Virus record (IMG/VR): IMGVR_UViG_3300037493_002938
Coordinates: 1-42,794 of that record
DNA from: a virus
Strand: one strand, 5' to 3'
DNA: 42,794 bases
This document shows, in pieces, positions 15,175 to 23,405 of the stretch (the stretch's first letter is position 1; each line of letters starts with the position of its first letter). The position numbers and the translations under genes were made by a program. The notes below the pieces were generated by a model. It was given only the letters and a program-made list of their open reading frames with translations, did not search any database and was not told where the DNA came from.

Positions 15175-17972
15175 GTTAACTCCTCTGTTGCTAATATCGG
15201 CAAAGCTTGAAAATCATATCTTTTCCAGTTTATATATAATGTCTTATTTAAGTTCATACTTGTAACATTTGAATCTGCAATGCCTTCTACTTTAGCCAAA
15301 CGTAAATTAAAGGTCATAGAATCAAAATCTACAGTGGCTATTCCGCTTACTGTACTTGGATGATACATAGTGGCTAAATAAGCTCCTTCGACGTATACTA
15401 CCAACTGACCATCAATTGCGCCTAACGGTCTTATGACCAATTCTGACGGTAATGTGAGCGTTCCCATTAAAATGTTGCTTCCCGACTTACTATCGACTCC
15501 TTCATAAAAATCCCATTCGAGCGCACTGGCGTATGGTAAATCTAGGTCTGTACTAGGCGAGTGTGCTTTCGCGGTGTAGATATTTAACTTTTCATTATCT
15601 TGCGCATAGAACGAGGCTGTAACCGCAGAAGGCGTTAACTCACCAAGCCATGCTTGTCTAACTGGGTTGTCGAGGTCATAAACATAACTACCCCAATATA
15701 GTCTACCACTCTGAGCACTGATAAACGGTGTGCCTCCGTCAGCGTATGACCACGCTAACTCTTCTATGGTGTGACTTTCCGTTATCACACTATCTCGTAT
15801 CTTTGTAAGATATAAATTGCGATTATAATTTCCAGTTGTTCCTGTTATCTCGGCATTAGCTTTTAAGTAATGATATCCACTAACATCTACAGCCAGACCT
15901 TGCGCAAAAAACTCTAAAGGTTCTGTACGAGTGAGTGTACCTATGGTTGTCCATGTATCTAAGTTCATATCATATTTTTCAACATTACCATCGAAAACTC
16001 CGTATATAAATTGATAACCAGAGATAAGGTCTATTTGTGTTGCGCCAGCTTCTACCATCGGCAATGTACCTAATTTTTTTGTAACAAAGCGCCAGTCAGA
16101 TAACCAAATGTCATTATCTGTATCAATAAATATTAAATGGTCATTGCCTGCGTAAAATGATACAGTATTACCTTTATTTAACAGTGGCTTTCTACCAACA
16201 AATATATATTCAGAGGCTGTGCGTGTCTCATAGTCTAAACCGCTGTAAATCTCTATTGTGGCTAGTTTCTTCGCAAAAAACACATCTGCGTCTGTAAACT
16301 CTGGGTAAGAACCAGACTGAAATGAAATATCATACATCTGACTAAATGTACCTTGATATGATTTCATGTAGTGTTCATTCGGTTCAAATGTTGATGGCAC
16401 AGTAGGGAGAATTAATGTTTCGTCATTCTTCTCAACTTTTAAAAATAAATCTGAAATATAAGCCTCGTCATTTGCGTTTGAATCGTGCAAGTCTCGTACA
16501 TTGCCGCTTACAAATAACGTGGCGTTGTAGTTTGTATCTGATTTAAATGTGACCATATCTATAGGTAACGCAAAATCAAATCTACCAAATGACCGTTCGT
16601 TTTTATATTGGTCTAACGCGCCAACGATTTCAGGGAAGCTTAATCCGCCAACCTCTAAGCTGTGACTCATTTTACCGTGTTGCTCTTTAATCTCGTCAAT
16701 AAAGAAGATTCTATAAACACTAGGTACGATGTGACTAATGTAAATAGAGTTTCCAATGTGAACCGCGGGATTATATACAATATCGTATGAGCCGTGAATA
16801 ATCGGCTTATATACTTCTGATAGCAGATATTGCGCTCTGATGCACGTTTTGAGATAAGTATTTAAACCGTCGTCTTTTTGTTTATAATATTTAAATCCAA
16901 TTCTATCATAAATCGGTTTATATGTAAAATCTGCGTATACGGTAGTTTCTTTTGGATGTTCTTCATCATATGTCCACGTACCTGCAATCAAATCACCTAA
17001 TGCGGGCGTGAACTTCAGCGTAATTAACCCAGTTAAATAGTCATAAGTATAATCAGTTGGTGATATTAATTCGTTAGTGAGTGAATTACGAAATAACTTA
17101 ATAGAAAGTGGATACACCTTAACATAACCATAACCTTGACCATGGTAATATTTCTGCATCCAATAATTTGGTATTTGTATAGTAGTTGCTATACCGTCGC
17201 CTATCATAATAACATTACCAAGTGTGGCGGTAAATTTAATCAGGTCTTTTTCCCAACACTGAATTTCAGCGATAGCAAACGCCCAATTATAGTATGCGTG
17301 AAACTCAACCTTCTGTTTACCTTTATTATGTACTTTAATGTCATTAGCGATAAACGTTGGATATTCTTCAACGCTCAATGTGTAAATAGGTATCTTTAAG
17401 ATATAAGGTTCAACAGAGTAGATTTTACGCTTATTACCTTCTTTATCGGTAAGATAGTCGCCTTCTGAAAATTCTTCTGCCGTGAAAAATTCACCTTCTC
17501 TAAATAAGAAATGGTCAGTTGTGGTAATCAACTCACCACCATCAAAGATTATCTTAATCAATTCATTGTCATAGTCTATATGTTGAAATGTATTTAAAAC
17601 GGTTCTAGTATAAATTTCTTCTGAATCTGAAAAACAATAAACCTTATCGCCTATTCTAACACTCTCGATAGGCACTTTACCTTTTGGAGTGTCGATAAGA
17701 GTTCCTTGAATAAAACAACCTTTTTTCTTAAAAGCTATAGGCTTCCAGGTCTTCCAATATTCAATGTAATCTTTATGAAAGTGTCTATCAGATGACAACA
17801 CATCTAATATTAAATGTGCTTTGGCTTGAAACTGAATAGGTAGAAATTCATAGATATACGCATGTAACATTTCATGAACAAAAGTACACCACTTCTGAAA
17901 TCCAGTCAGCCTATCATCAAGTACAATCATTTTGGTTGTACTGTCGTAATAACTTAAATAAAAATCATTCAT
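15171..17972 (-). CDS. tail protein: SprT-like metalloprotease + Hint domain + beta-rich body
   Basis: The protein is 933 residues. The N-terminus has VHEMLH (32-37), a zinc-protease HExxH with a further HFH at 64-66 as possible third ligand, recalling SprT-like proteases. Residues 86-216 are a Hint (intein-type) domain: Cys86, TLIDTPKGKVPIESVRIGD, TTTDHF at 150-155 (block B) and VHN at 214-216. The residue after HN is Lys, not Cys/Ser/Thr, so it resembles a bacterial intein-like cleaving domain. The remaining 700 residues are beta-rich, with a DYTYDYLTGLITL module near 310, and probably belong to the tail tip or baseplate. Start overlaps the small upstream gene by 4 bases. Confidence 0.78.
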   Translation of the reverse strand: MNDFYLSYYDSTTKMIVLDDRLTGFQKWCTFVHEMLHAYIYEFLPIQFQAKAHLILDVLSSDRHFHKDYIEYWKTWKPIAFKKKGCFIQGTLIDTPKGKVPIESVRIGDKVYCFSDSEEIYTRTVLNTFQHIDYDNELIKIIFDGGELITTTDHFLFREGEFFTAEEFSEGDYLTDKEGNKRKIYSVEPYILKIPIYTLSVEEYPTFIANDIKVHNKGKQKVEFHAYYNWAFAIAEIQCWEKDLIKFTATLGNVIMIGDGIATTIQIPNYWMQKYYHGQGYGYVKVYPLSIKLFRNSLTNELISPTDYTYDYLTGLITLKFTPALGDLIAGTWTYDEEHPKETTVYADFTYKPIYDRIGFKYYKQKDDGLNTYLKTCIRAQYLLSEVYKPIIHGSYDIVYNPAVHIGNSIYISHIVPSVYRIFFIDEIKEQHGKMSHSLEVGGLSFPEIVGALDQYKNERSFGRFDFALPIDMVTFKSDTNYNATLFVSGNVRDLHDSNANDEAYISDLFLKVEKNDETLILPTVPSTFEPNEHYMKSYQGTFSQMYDISFQSGSYPEFTDADVFFAKKLATIEIYSGLDYETRTASEYIFVGRKPLLNKGNTVSFYAGNDHLIFIDTDNDIWLSDWRFVTKKLGTLPMVEAGATQIDLISGYQFIYGVFDGNVEKYDMNLDTWTTIGTLTRTEPLEFFAQGLAVDVSGYHYLKANAEITGTTGNYNRNLYLTKIRDSVITESHTIEELAWSYADGGTPFISAQSGRLYWGSYVYDLDNPVRQAWLGELTPSAVTASFYAQDNEKLNIYTAKAHSPSTDLDLPYASALEWDFYEGVDSKSGSNILMGTLTLPSELVIRPLGAIDGQLVVYVEGAYLATMYHPSTVSGIATVDFDSMTFNLRLAKVEGIADSNVTSMNLNKTLYINWKRYDFQALPILATEELT
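17325..17717 (-). other. Hint / intein-like domain within the tail protein
   Basis: The segment encodes residues 86-216 of the 933-residue protein. It begins with the nucleophile Cys (codon 17715-17717) after a KKKG sequence. It has a typical first strand (KVPIESVRIGDKVYCF), the TxxH motif in ITTTDHFLF, the penultimate block YTLSVEEYPTFIAN and the terminal HN. No homing-endonuclease insert is present at 131 residues, matching mini-inteins and BIL domains. Lys at +1 argues against normal protein splicing and for cleavage at one or both ends. Confidence 0.78.
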
Positions 17973-18130
17973 TTATTACCTTCTAACTTTTTAATATCTT
18001 CAAGGTGCGTATTTAATACATGAGAATAGATACAAGGTGAACACTTTGACTTGTGGTCACAGAATTGGCATTTGTATATTTTACCATCAAACTTTATATA
18101 TTTTCTAACATTCATTGGTAAATATGGCAT
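17969..18130 (-). CDS. small zinc-finger-like protein, 53 residues
   Basis: An ATG at 18130 opens a frame to a TGA at 17969-17971 that overlaps the next start as ATGA. The protein has CQFCDHKSKCSPC (residues 21-33) followed by HVLNTH (37-42), consistent with one C2H2-type or treble-clef zinc site. The ribosome site (GAGAAAG) is weak. It sits between the hub protein and the metalloprotease-Hint protein; tail assembly or regulation are both possible. Supported by tight coupling and the metal-ligand pattern. Confidence 0.55.
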   Translation of the reverse strand: MPYLPMNVRKYIKFDGKIYKCQFCDHKSKCSPCIYSHVLNTHLEDIKKLEGNK

Positions 18131-18132
18131 AA

Positions 18133-18363
18133 TTACTTTCTCATATACTTTGGATACTTGTTTTTATCAAACCACATCTTACCATCTTTAGAAAAATCAT
18201 ATACATCACTTATCTCGTTCTTATGTGGTAATACTTCTTTTTCTAATTTAAGAGCTTTCTCTTGTTCATGGCGCAGTATTCTACGTGCGAGTCTCTTTTC
18301 TCGCTTTTCACTTCTACTCGTTGTAACCCCTATAACTGCGTGATGTCTGTATGAACGGCTCAT
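18133..18363 (-). CDS. basic protein of 76 residues
   Basis: The start is placed at 18363, one base after the stop of the large hub gene (TAA-T-ATG); a longer frame from 18408 lies inside the hub gene and is unlikely. The product (MSRSYRHHAVIGVTTSRSEKR...) has a highly basic N-terminal half with an Arg/Lys-rich helix and an acidic-aromatic C-terminal half ending KYPKYMRK. I know no function. The N-terminal part could bind nucleic acid. Confidence 0.6.
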   Translation of the reverse strand: MSRSYRHHAVIGVTTSRSEKREKRLARRILRHEQEKALKLEKEVLPHKNEISDVYDFSKDGKMWFDKNKYPKYMRK

Positions 18364-18364
18364 A

Positions 18365-21300
18365 TTATTTCTTGCTCGTTGTTTCTTTGTGTGTATCGAC
18401 CCACGCAAAACATTCAGATGAAAGTACGTGAATCTTTTTTATTTTTATATTTTGGTTAAAATCATTTTTAAATTTCAACCAGGAACCCGTGTTGCCATTT
18501 TGTTTATTTGCGGTTTCACCAGATGGATACCAAACTTGACCAGTCTCGTCTTCTACTTTAATCAACAATTCTTCTCTAATAATTTTATTTTTATAAGAAC
18601 CTACACAGATACAGATTTCATCCCATAGTACCGCTTCTGGTAATGTGACAAGTAATTGCGGGGCTTCTGTTCCCATAGGTCTATTTGAATTATCTGTCTG
18701 CATAACATGCCATTGAATACCTGACCAAACATCACCATCAACTGATGCGGTTCCAACATAGTTAGAGGGAGCTTGTTCGGATATAGTTTTAATCAAAACA
18801 GCTGGAATAGACGGTGATATATATTGTACTGTCTTTAATGCCGTATTTTGCGCGTATGCATATCCGGGCGCCCATGTGCAAGTGTCTGTCACGGTAGAAA
18901 AGCCCGCAACATTGTTTCTATCTGAGAGTTTACCTAACACCTGAACACCTGTGTAAATTTCTTCGTCTGACAGTGCGGTTTCTGCTGTTTTCAACATCTT
19001 TAAGAACATATCTGGTAAATAAAAGTAACCCGCATAATCAGACTTATCAACGAACATTTGTTTTAATACATCGCCTCGCATTACATAGGTAGAAATTTTA
19101 GTATACTCACCTTTTAATTTACCGTATTCGTCTACGTGAATTAAATAAGACGGCTCAACCTGTTTCATCAATTCTTCGATAATCTCCATATAGGTATCTA
19201 TGCTCTCGGTCAAAAACCACTGTTCATTTATAGTTATATCGGTTTTCTGTAAGGTCTTGTATGTGTAATTAATAGTCAACGGCGTTTCTTCTATATGTAA
19301 ATAATTTAAATGCAATTCTGCGTCAACACTTGAAAGAGCGTCATAATAAGCCACTCTAATTTTGTATAGGTCATTGCGAGCGGTTCCTGTTCCTAAAAAC
19401 TCTACTAATGTCCATGTATTTATATCTGCTGGCGTAACATCTAAGTATTCAGACCCGCCACTTTTATACATTAATGTAATTCTATATTTTGTAATTTTAT
19501 TTGTCTTAATATAGATACCAAGAGTATCGTATTTACCAGCACTTTTATAAAAATAATGTCTATCGTAATCCAGGTCTACATAGTCTCCTTGAGTCCAGTT
19601 GCTTACTTTAATAGAAGCCTCGCATGCGAAAAAATCTTCTTCATCTCTTTCAACCACGATTTCGCTAGTTGATTTCAACACGTGTTGAGTGCTGAATATG
19701 GGGTCGAGAATATATTCGGCTCTATTAAAATTGGTGAGCATTGTGATTTTTCCTGAGTCAAGGTCTGTTGTGTAATCTGCTGGCAAGATTCCAATATCTT
19801 CTCTTACTGTTATATTCTGAACACTAATCAGTCTATTTTTATTAGTATAAAATACATTACCGCTACCTTTATAAAGAGTTTCTGATGCGGTATCCTGCAA
19901 TTCGGCTGCGGTGAATCCAACTTCTGTGGCTAAACTTTCAATAATGTCTTCAACTTCGTTAGTTCCTTCGAGTTGATAACTATAAGTTGCATAAATATCA
20001 TACACCTCGCGACATGTGATTGTTATATTATGACTAAATACTGTGACGGTATCTTCTGCGATAGGGTCAAGAAGTATTATAGTGTTTTTCTCATAGTCAA
20101 TAACAAAATCTTCTGCTGACAACGATTCATACTTATCAACATTAATAAAATCTGTACCAACTCCCCCAACGCAAGTATATTCAATTTTCTCTATCCAGTT
20201 ATGAACAATTTCTGGTTGAGAACTCTTATTCATAGTAAAGGTGAGTGCGAAGGTGGCTCTATCATCACCAACTGAATTTTCTGCGGCTATCTTATTCGTT
20301 TGAACAATACCGTTATTACCCAAAGTATTGATAAAAATAAACACTTCACCACGAGGGTAGTCAACAACATATTCTCCGGGTACTAACCGTCTACCGCCAA
20401 CATATACTGCGGGAGTTGGAAACTGAACCCATGCTGATTGAGAACTACGAAATCTAATACCATCAAATGTTCTAAGATTTTCAGTCACAGATACTTTTGT
20501 CGGTGAAAAATGATAATCTTCAACCGTTTTGCGTGTAAATCTTCTAAACTTATCATGAGCAACAATATGAATGGCCAATTTAGAAGGTGCTACGCTGCTC
20601 ATGTAGCCAGTGAATTTTCTATATAACTGTGTTACTCCAGCAATATCTTTCATCTTTTGATTAATGATAACTTTATTGCCAAAAAATGTTTGCAAGGCTC
20701 CTTCTGAGTAGAATGGGCTCAGTTCTTCGGCTAATACTAAGTCTATTGAAGCCTCTGTTGCCCCTAAGTCTGCCTTTCTGTCAATACTATATGTCTGTAC
20801 AAATTGACTTAAATCATATTCCACATCATTAATATCATAAACTATAACTTGAGAATCTACATATATGTCTTTTTTATTTAAAGTATCATAGAGTTCATCT
20901 TGATTCATTTTAAAATCAAACGTATGTGTTAATAAAGATACAGGTGTAGTTTTTAAACCTAAAAGATAATTATCATGATATGGTACGTCTGCGTCAATAA
21001 CTTCTATCGGTATTAGTTTATTGTTCTGATTAATATTCTGCAAATAGTGTCTAATATTTACACGTTCTTCAGTTTCATTTTCAAGAACATAGGTCATTGT
21101 GGCTTCTTGATTTTCAAAGTCTCGCGTAAGCGAGGCGTAGTTGAATGTGGATACGCAGTTATTTATTGTAAACGCCTTTGTATCGGTTAAGGTTACTCCA
21201 AATTGATTGGTGGCGGTGGCGTTGACGATAAAATTACCTCTTGCGAGAAAATCGTCAGATTCAATTAACTTATAACTCCAATCAGCGTCGTTAGCGTTTG

Positions 21301-22624
21301 TGGCTGACATTTCTTGATTTAAAAAAGCAATGCACTGCTCATAATAATCCGTAGTGACGTTAACCTCTAATGCAATATCTTGAGCGTCGAACCAGTCTCT
21401 GGCCTCTACAGTAATTCTAGGTAAAAGTGAGCAGAGCGAACTTTCTGGTTCTGTTATCTCCAATGTTGGCACTAAGTATGACATTTCGTATCCGGCAATA
21501 AATATCTGGTTGGTTAAAACCATAGCCCATTCTAAATAAGAGTCGCTACCGTTTAATCCACAAAAACCAAATGCGCCTGTTTTTCTCATCTTTAAATTGG
21601 TATCAGTTGTTCCTCCTGAACCGTTTCCGCTGTTAAAAGTGTAATACAATTCGCCCGCATCTGACTTCTTTAAAGTGCTTACATATTCTTTATCAACCCA
21701 AGATTCAAATGTGGTAGGTGGTGCAAAGCCACAATCGCCGCTATCATAATAATAATTAATACTTCCAAGTTGATACACATAAATAAAATGATGTGATAAA
21801 GGGTCTAAGATACTCGGTACTCCTCTATCGGTCGTATCATAGTGAGTATCTAATAATCCTGGACGTGAACCACAGCTTTCCCATTCTCCTCTTTGATTTG
21901 AGTAATGATTTACTTGAATCCACGCTCTAAAACCCTCGAAAGTACCTTGAGTTATTTTGCCATTTTCGGTTTCTAAACCTAAATAAATACCGTATCCAGC
22001 TCCAAAATGATAATCAAAACTATCTGTCGGTTTCGACCATACAAATTTACCGGGAGCTATTTTACCTTTGTAATCTATTTCATATAGCCAAGGGTCATAA
22101 CTTTCTTTTGTGTAGAAATTAGCTTGACGTAACATGTTGGTTGCACAACTCTGCGCCATTAATAATTTAGAACCAGATACGCTATAACCTTCTCCAAAAT
22201 TCCATTTAGAACTATCTTGTGTATCAAAATCATCATATAACGGTACTATATCTTCTATGTTGGTGGTACGAAGTGATTGTCTAGATGTACCTGTCGGTGG
22301 TTCATATAGTTTACCATACTCAAGAATAACTTCAATCTGCTCATCATGTTTTACTTTTTGCAATTCTAAAATATAAAGTGAAGTACCGCCATAATTCCAT
22401 TCTCTCTCAAAGAATCTAATTAATTTCCAAACACCTTCTACCTTCTGATAAAATACAATATCGCTACCGTCTACTTTACATTCATCATAGTTAAAAATAG
22501 CGGGATAAATAGAAAACTTAAACTGAAATAAATCATAATCAACATCAATAGCATCGAAGCCTGCTTCTGGCTCAAGATACCTTGGCGTAATCGTGCATAA
22601 TTGATATTTTAATAAAGAAGTCAT
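18365..22624 (-). CDS. large tail hub / tail-tip protein, 1419 residues
   Basis: This is the biggest protein of the window, placed after the tape measure and the Dit-like proteins, where siphophages encode their tail hub or tail-associated protein. The region around residues 125-380 (FDTQDSSKWNFGEGYSVSG ... GYGIYLGLE) resembles a jelly-roll lectin-like insert. Around 600-700 (DLSQFVQTYSIDRKADLGATE, VIINQKMKDIAG) it resembles baseplate-hub sequences. Later parts contain repeated beta modules, and the C-terminal 150 residues (SNRPMGTEAPQLLV ... LHVLSS-type ending) look discoidin-like. GGAGGC precedes the ATG. Hub role is inferred from size, position and fold hints. Confidence 0.7.
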   Translation of the reverse strand: MTSLLKYQLCTITPRYLEPEAGFDAIDVDYDLFQFKFSIYPAIFNYDECKVDGSDIVFYQKVEGVWKLIRFFEREWNYGGTSLYILELQKVKHDEQIEVILEYGKLYEPPTGTSRQSLRTTNIEDIVPLYDDFDTQDSSKWNFGEGYSVSGSKLLMAQSCATNMLRQANFYTKESYDPWLYEIDYKGKIAPGKFVWSKPTDSFDYHFGAGYGIYLGLETENGKITQGTFEGFRAWIQVNHYSNQRGEWESCGSRPGLLDTHYDTTDRGVPSILDPLSHHFIYVYQLGSINYYYDSGDCGFAPPTTFESWVDKEYVSTLKKSDAGELYYTFNSGNGSGGTTDTNLKMRKTGAFGFCGLNGSDSYLEWAMVLTNQIFIAGYEMSYLVPTLEITEPESSLCSLLPRITVEARDWFDAQDIALEVNVTTDYYEQCIAFLNQEMSATNANDADWSYKLIESDDFLARGNFIVNATATNQFGVTLTDTKAFTINNCVSTFNYASLTRDFENQEATMTYVLENETEERVNIRHYLQNINQNNKLIPIEVIDADVPYHDNYLLGLKTTPVSLLTHTFDFKMNQDELYDTLNKKDIYVDSQVIVYDINDVEYDLSQFVQTYSIDRKADLGATEASIDLVLAEELSPFYSEGALQTFFGNKVIINQKMKDIAGVTQLYRKFTGYMSSVAPSKLAIHIVAHDKFRRFTRKTVEDYHFSPTKVSVTENLRTFDGIRFRSSQSAWVQFPTPAVYVGGRRLVPGEYVVDYPRGEVFIFINTLGNNGIVQTNKIAAENSVGDDRATFALTFTMNKSSQPEIVHNWIEKIEYTCVGGVGTDFINVDKYESLSAEDFVIDYEKNTIILLDPIAEDTVTVFSHNITITCREVYDIYATYSYQLEGTNEVEDIIESLATEVGFTAAELQDTASETLYKGSGNVFYTNKNRLISVQNITVREDIGILPADYTTDLDSGKITMLTNFNRAEYILDPIFSTQHVLKSTSEIVVERDEEDFFACEASIKVSNWTQGDYVDLDYDRHYFYKSAGKYDTLGIYIKTNKITKYRITLMYKSGGSEYLDVTPADINTWTLVEFLGTGTARNDLYKIRVAYYDALSSVDAELHLNYLHIEETPLTINYTYKTLQKTDITINEQWFLTESIDTYMEIIEELMKQVEPSYLIHVDEYGKLKGEYTKISTYVMRGDVLKQMFVDKSDYAGYFYLPDMFLKMLKTAETALSDEEIYTGVQVLGKLSDRNNVAGFSTVTDTCTWAPGYAYAQNTALKTVQYISPSIPAVLIKTISEQAPSNYVGTASVDGDVWSGIQWHVMQTDNSNRPMGTEAPQLLVTLPEAVLWDEICICVGSYKNKIIREELLIKVEDETGQVWYPSGETANKQNGNTGSWLKFKNDFNQNIKIKKIHVLSSECFAWVDTHKETTSKK

Positions 22625-22625
22625 T

Positions 22626-23405
22626 TTATAAAGCCTCCAAATAAACCGTCACTCGATATTGTTGGCTAGCGCCTTGCTGAAAATCAATAAAGTCTTTACT
22701 GATATTCGTAACTCTACATGCATATAAGTCATCTTCATGAGTTCTCACTAGCACGTCTTTTCTTTGCAAAGATTTTAAATACATGAATTGTTCTCGCGTT
22801 ATTCCAGTAAAAGTTATATTAGCGATATTAGACTCGTGTTCATAAGCTATTGGGTGAATCAAAAACACCTCATCGTTAACTGTATCAACCGTCTCTTCTT
22901 GAATACCGTGTGATGTATTTGCCCCTGTCGGGTTTCTTTCCCAATAATGCGTAGAAGTTTCTATCTCATTTATTTGACCAAAAGTATCAGAATCTATAAT
23001 AGCGACATTGTCGATTATAATTTCACACGCGCTAGAGTCTATGCGCACCAAGGTCTCTAATGTTATACTAGTCACCTCTGCTTCAAAAATATGCCACTCG
23101 GTATCCACAGGCGCAATGTTGTGCGCATAATTATTCGTAATCACTGTAAAATAAAATGCTCCCACGCTTAAAAATCTATAATTAACAACCACTCGATATT
23201 TTGTGCTTTTTCCAACAAACGAATTTTCAATAATAGTGTTAGTTAATTTTATAGCGTGTGTGTGCTCTCTTTCTGATATAAAAAGGCATTTAGTAGAGTC
23301 ACCTATCCAGTTGTCGCCGAGTCCGTCCTGGTCGGTGTCTCTTTGAAAACTGAAATTTTCATTCTCTGGCTGAGCAAATAACCATTTTACGTAATTAGTA
23401 GACAT
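22626..23405 (-). CDS. Dit-like distal tail protein, paralogue of the upstream gene's C-half
   Basis: I choose the ATG at 23405 (259 residues) because GGAG lies just ahead and the overlap with the upstream gene is only 11 bases; a longer frame from a TTG at 23447 is possible. The protein aligns with the C-terminal half of the 683-residue neighbour: YVKWLF-Q-ENENF-F versus YVRWILNEPLNINFAF, CEIIIDNVAII versus CEVVLDNFAIV, and KDVLVRTHEDDLYACRVT versus KKILLRTHNMVALAVRVT. Position right after the tape measure block and before the hub suggests a distal tail ring protein. Confidence 0.7.
   Translation of the reverse strand: MSTNYVKWLFAQPENENFSFQRDTDQDGLGDNWIGDSTKCLFISEREHTHAIKLTNTIIENSFVGKSTKYRVVVNYRFLSVGAFYFTVITNNYAHNIAPVDTEWHIFEAEVTSITLETLVRIDSSACEIIIDNVAIIDSDTFGQINEIETSTHYWERNPTGANTSHGIQEETVDTVNDEVFLIHPIAYEHESNIANITFTGITREQFMYLKSLQRKDVLVRTHEDDLYACRVTNISKDFIDFQQGASQQYRVTVYLEAL

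Noticed and set aside
17325-17717. A normal protein-splicing intein in the tail protein
   Set aside because: The residue after the terminal HN is Lys instead of Cys, Ser or Thr, so standard splicing is not supported; I call it a Hint/BIL-type domain instead.
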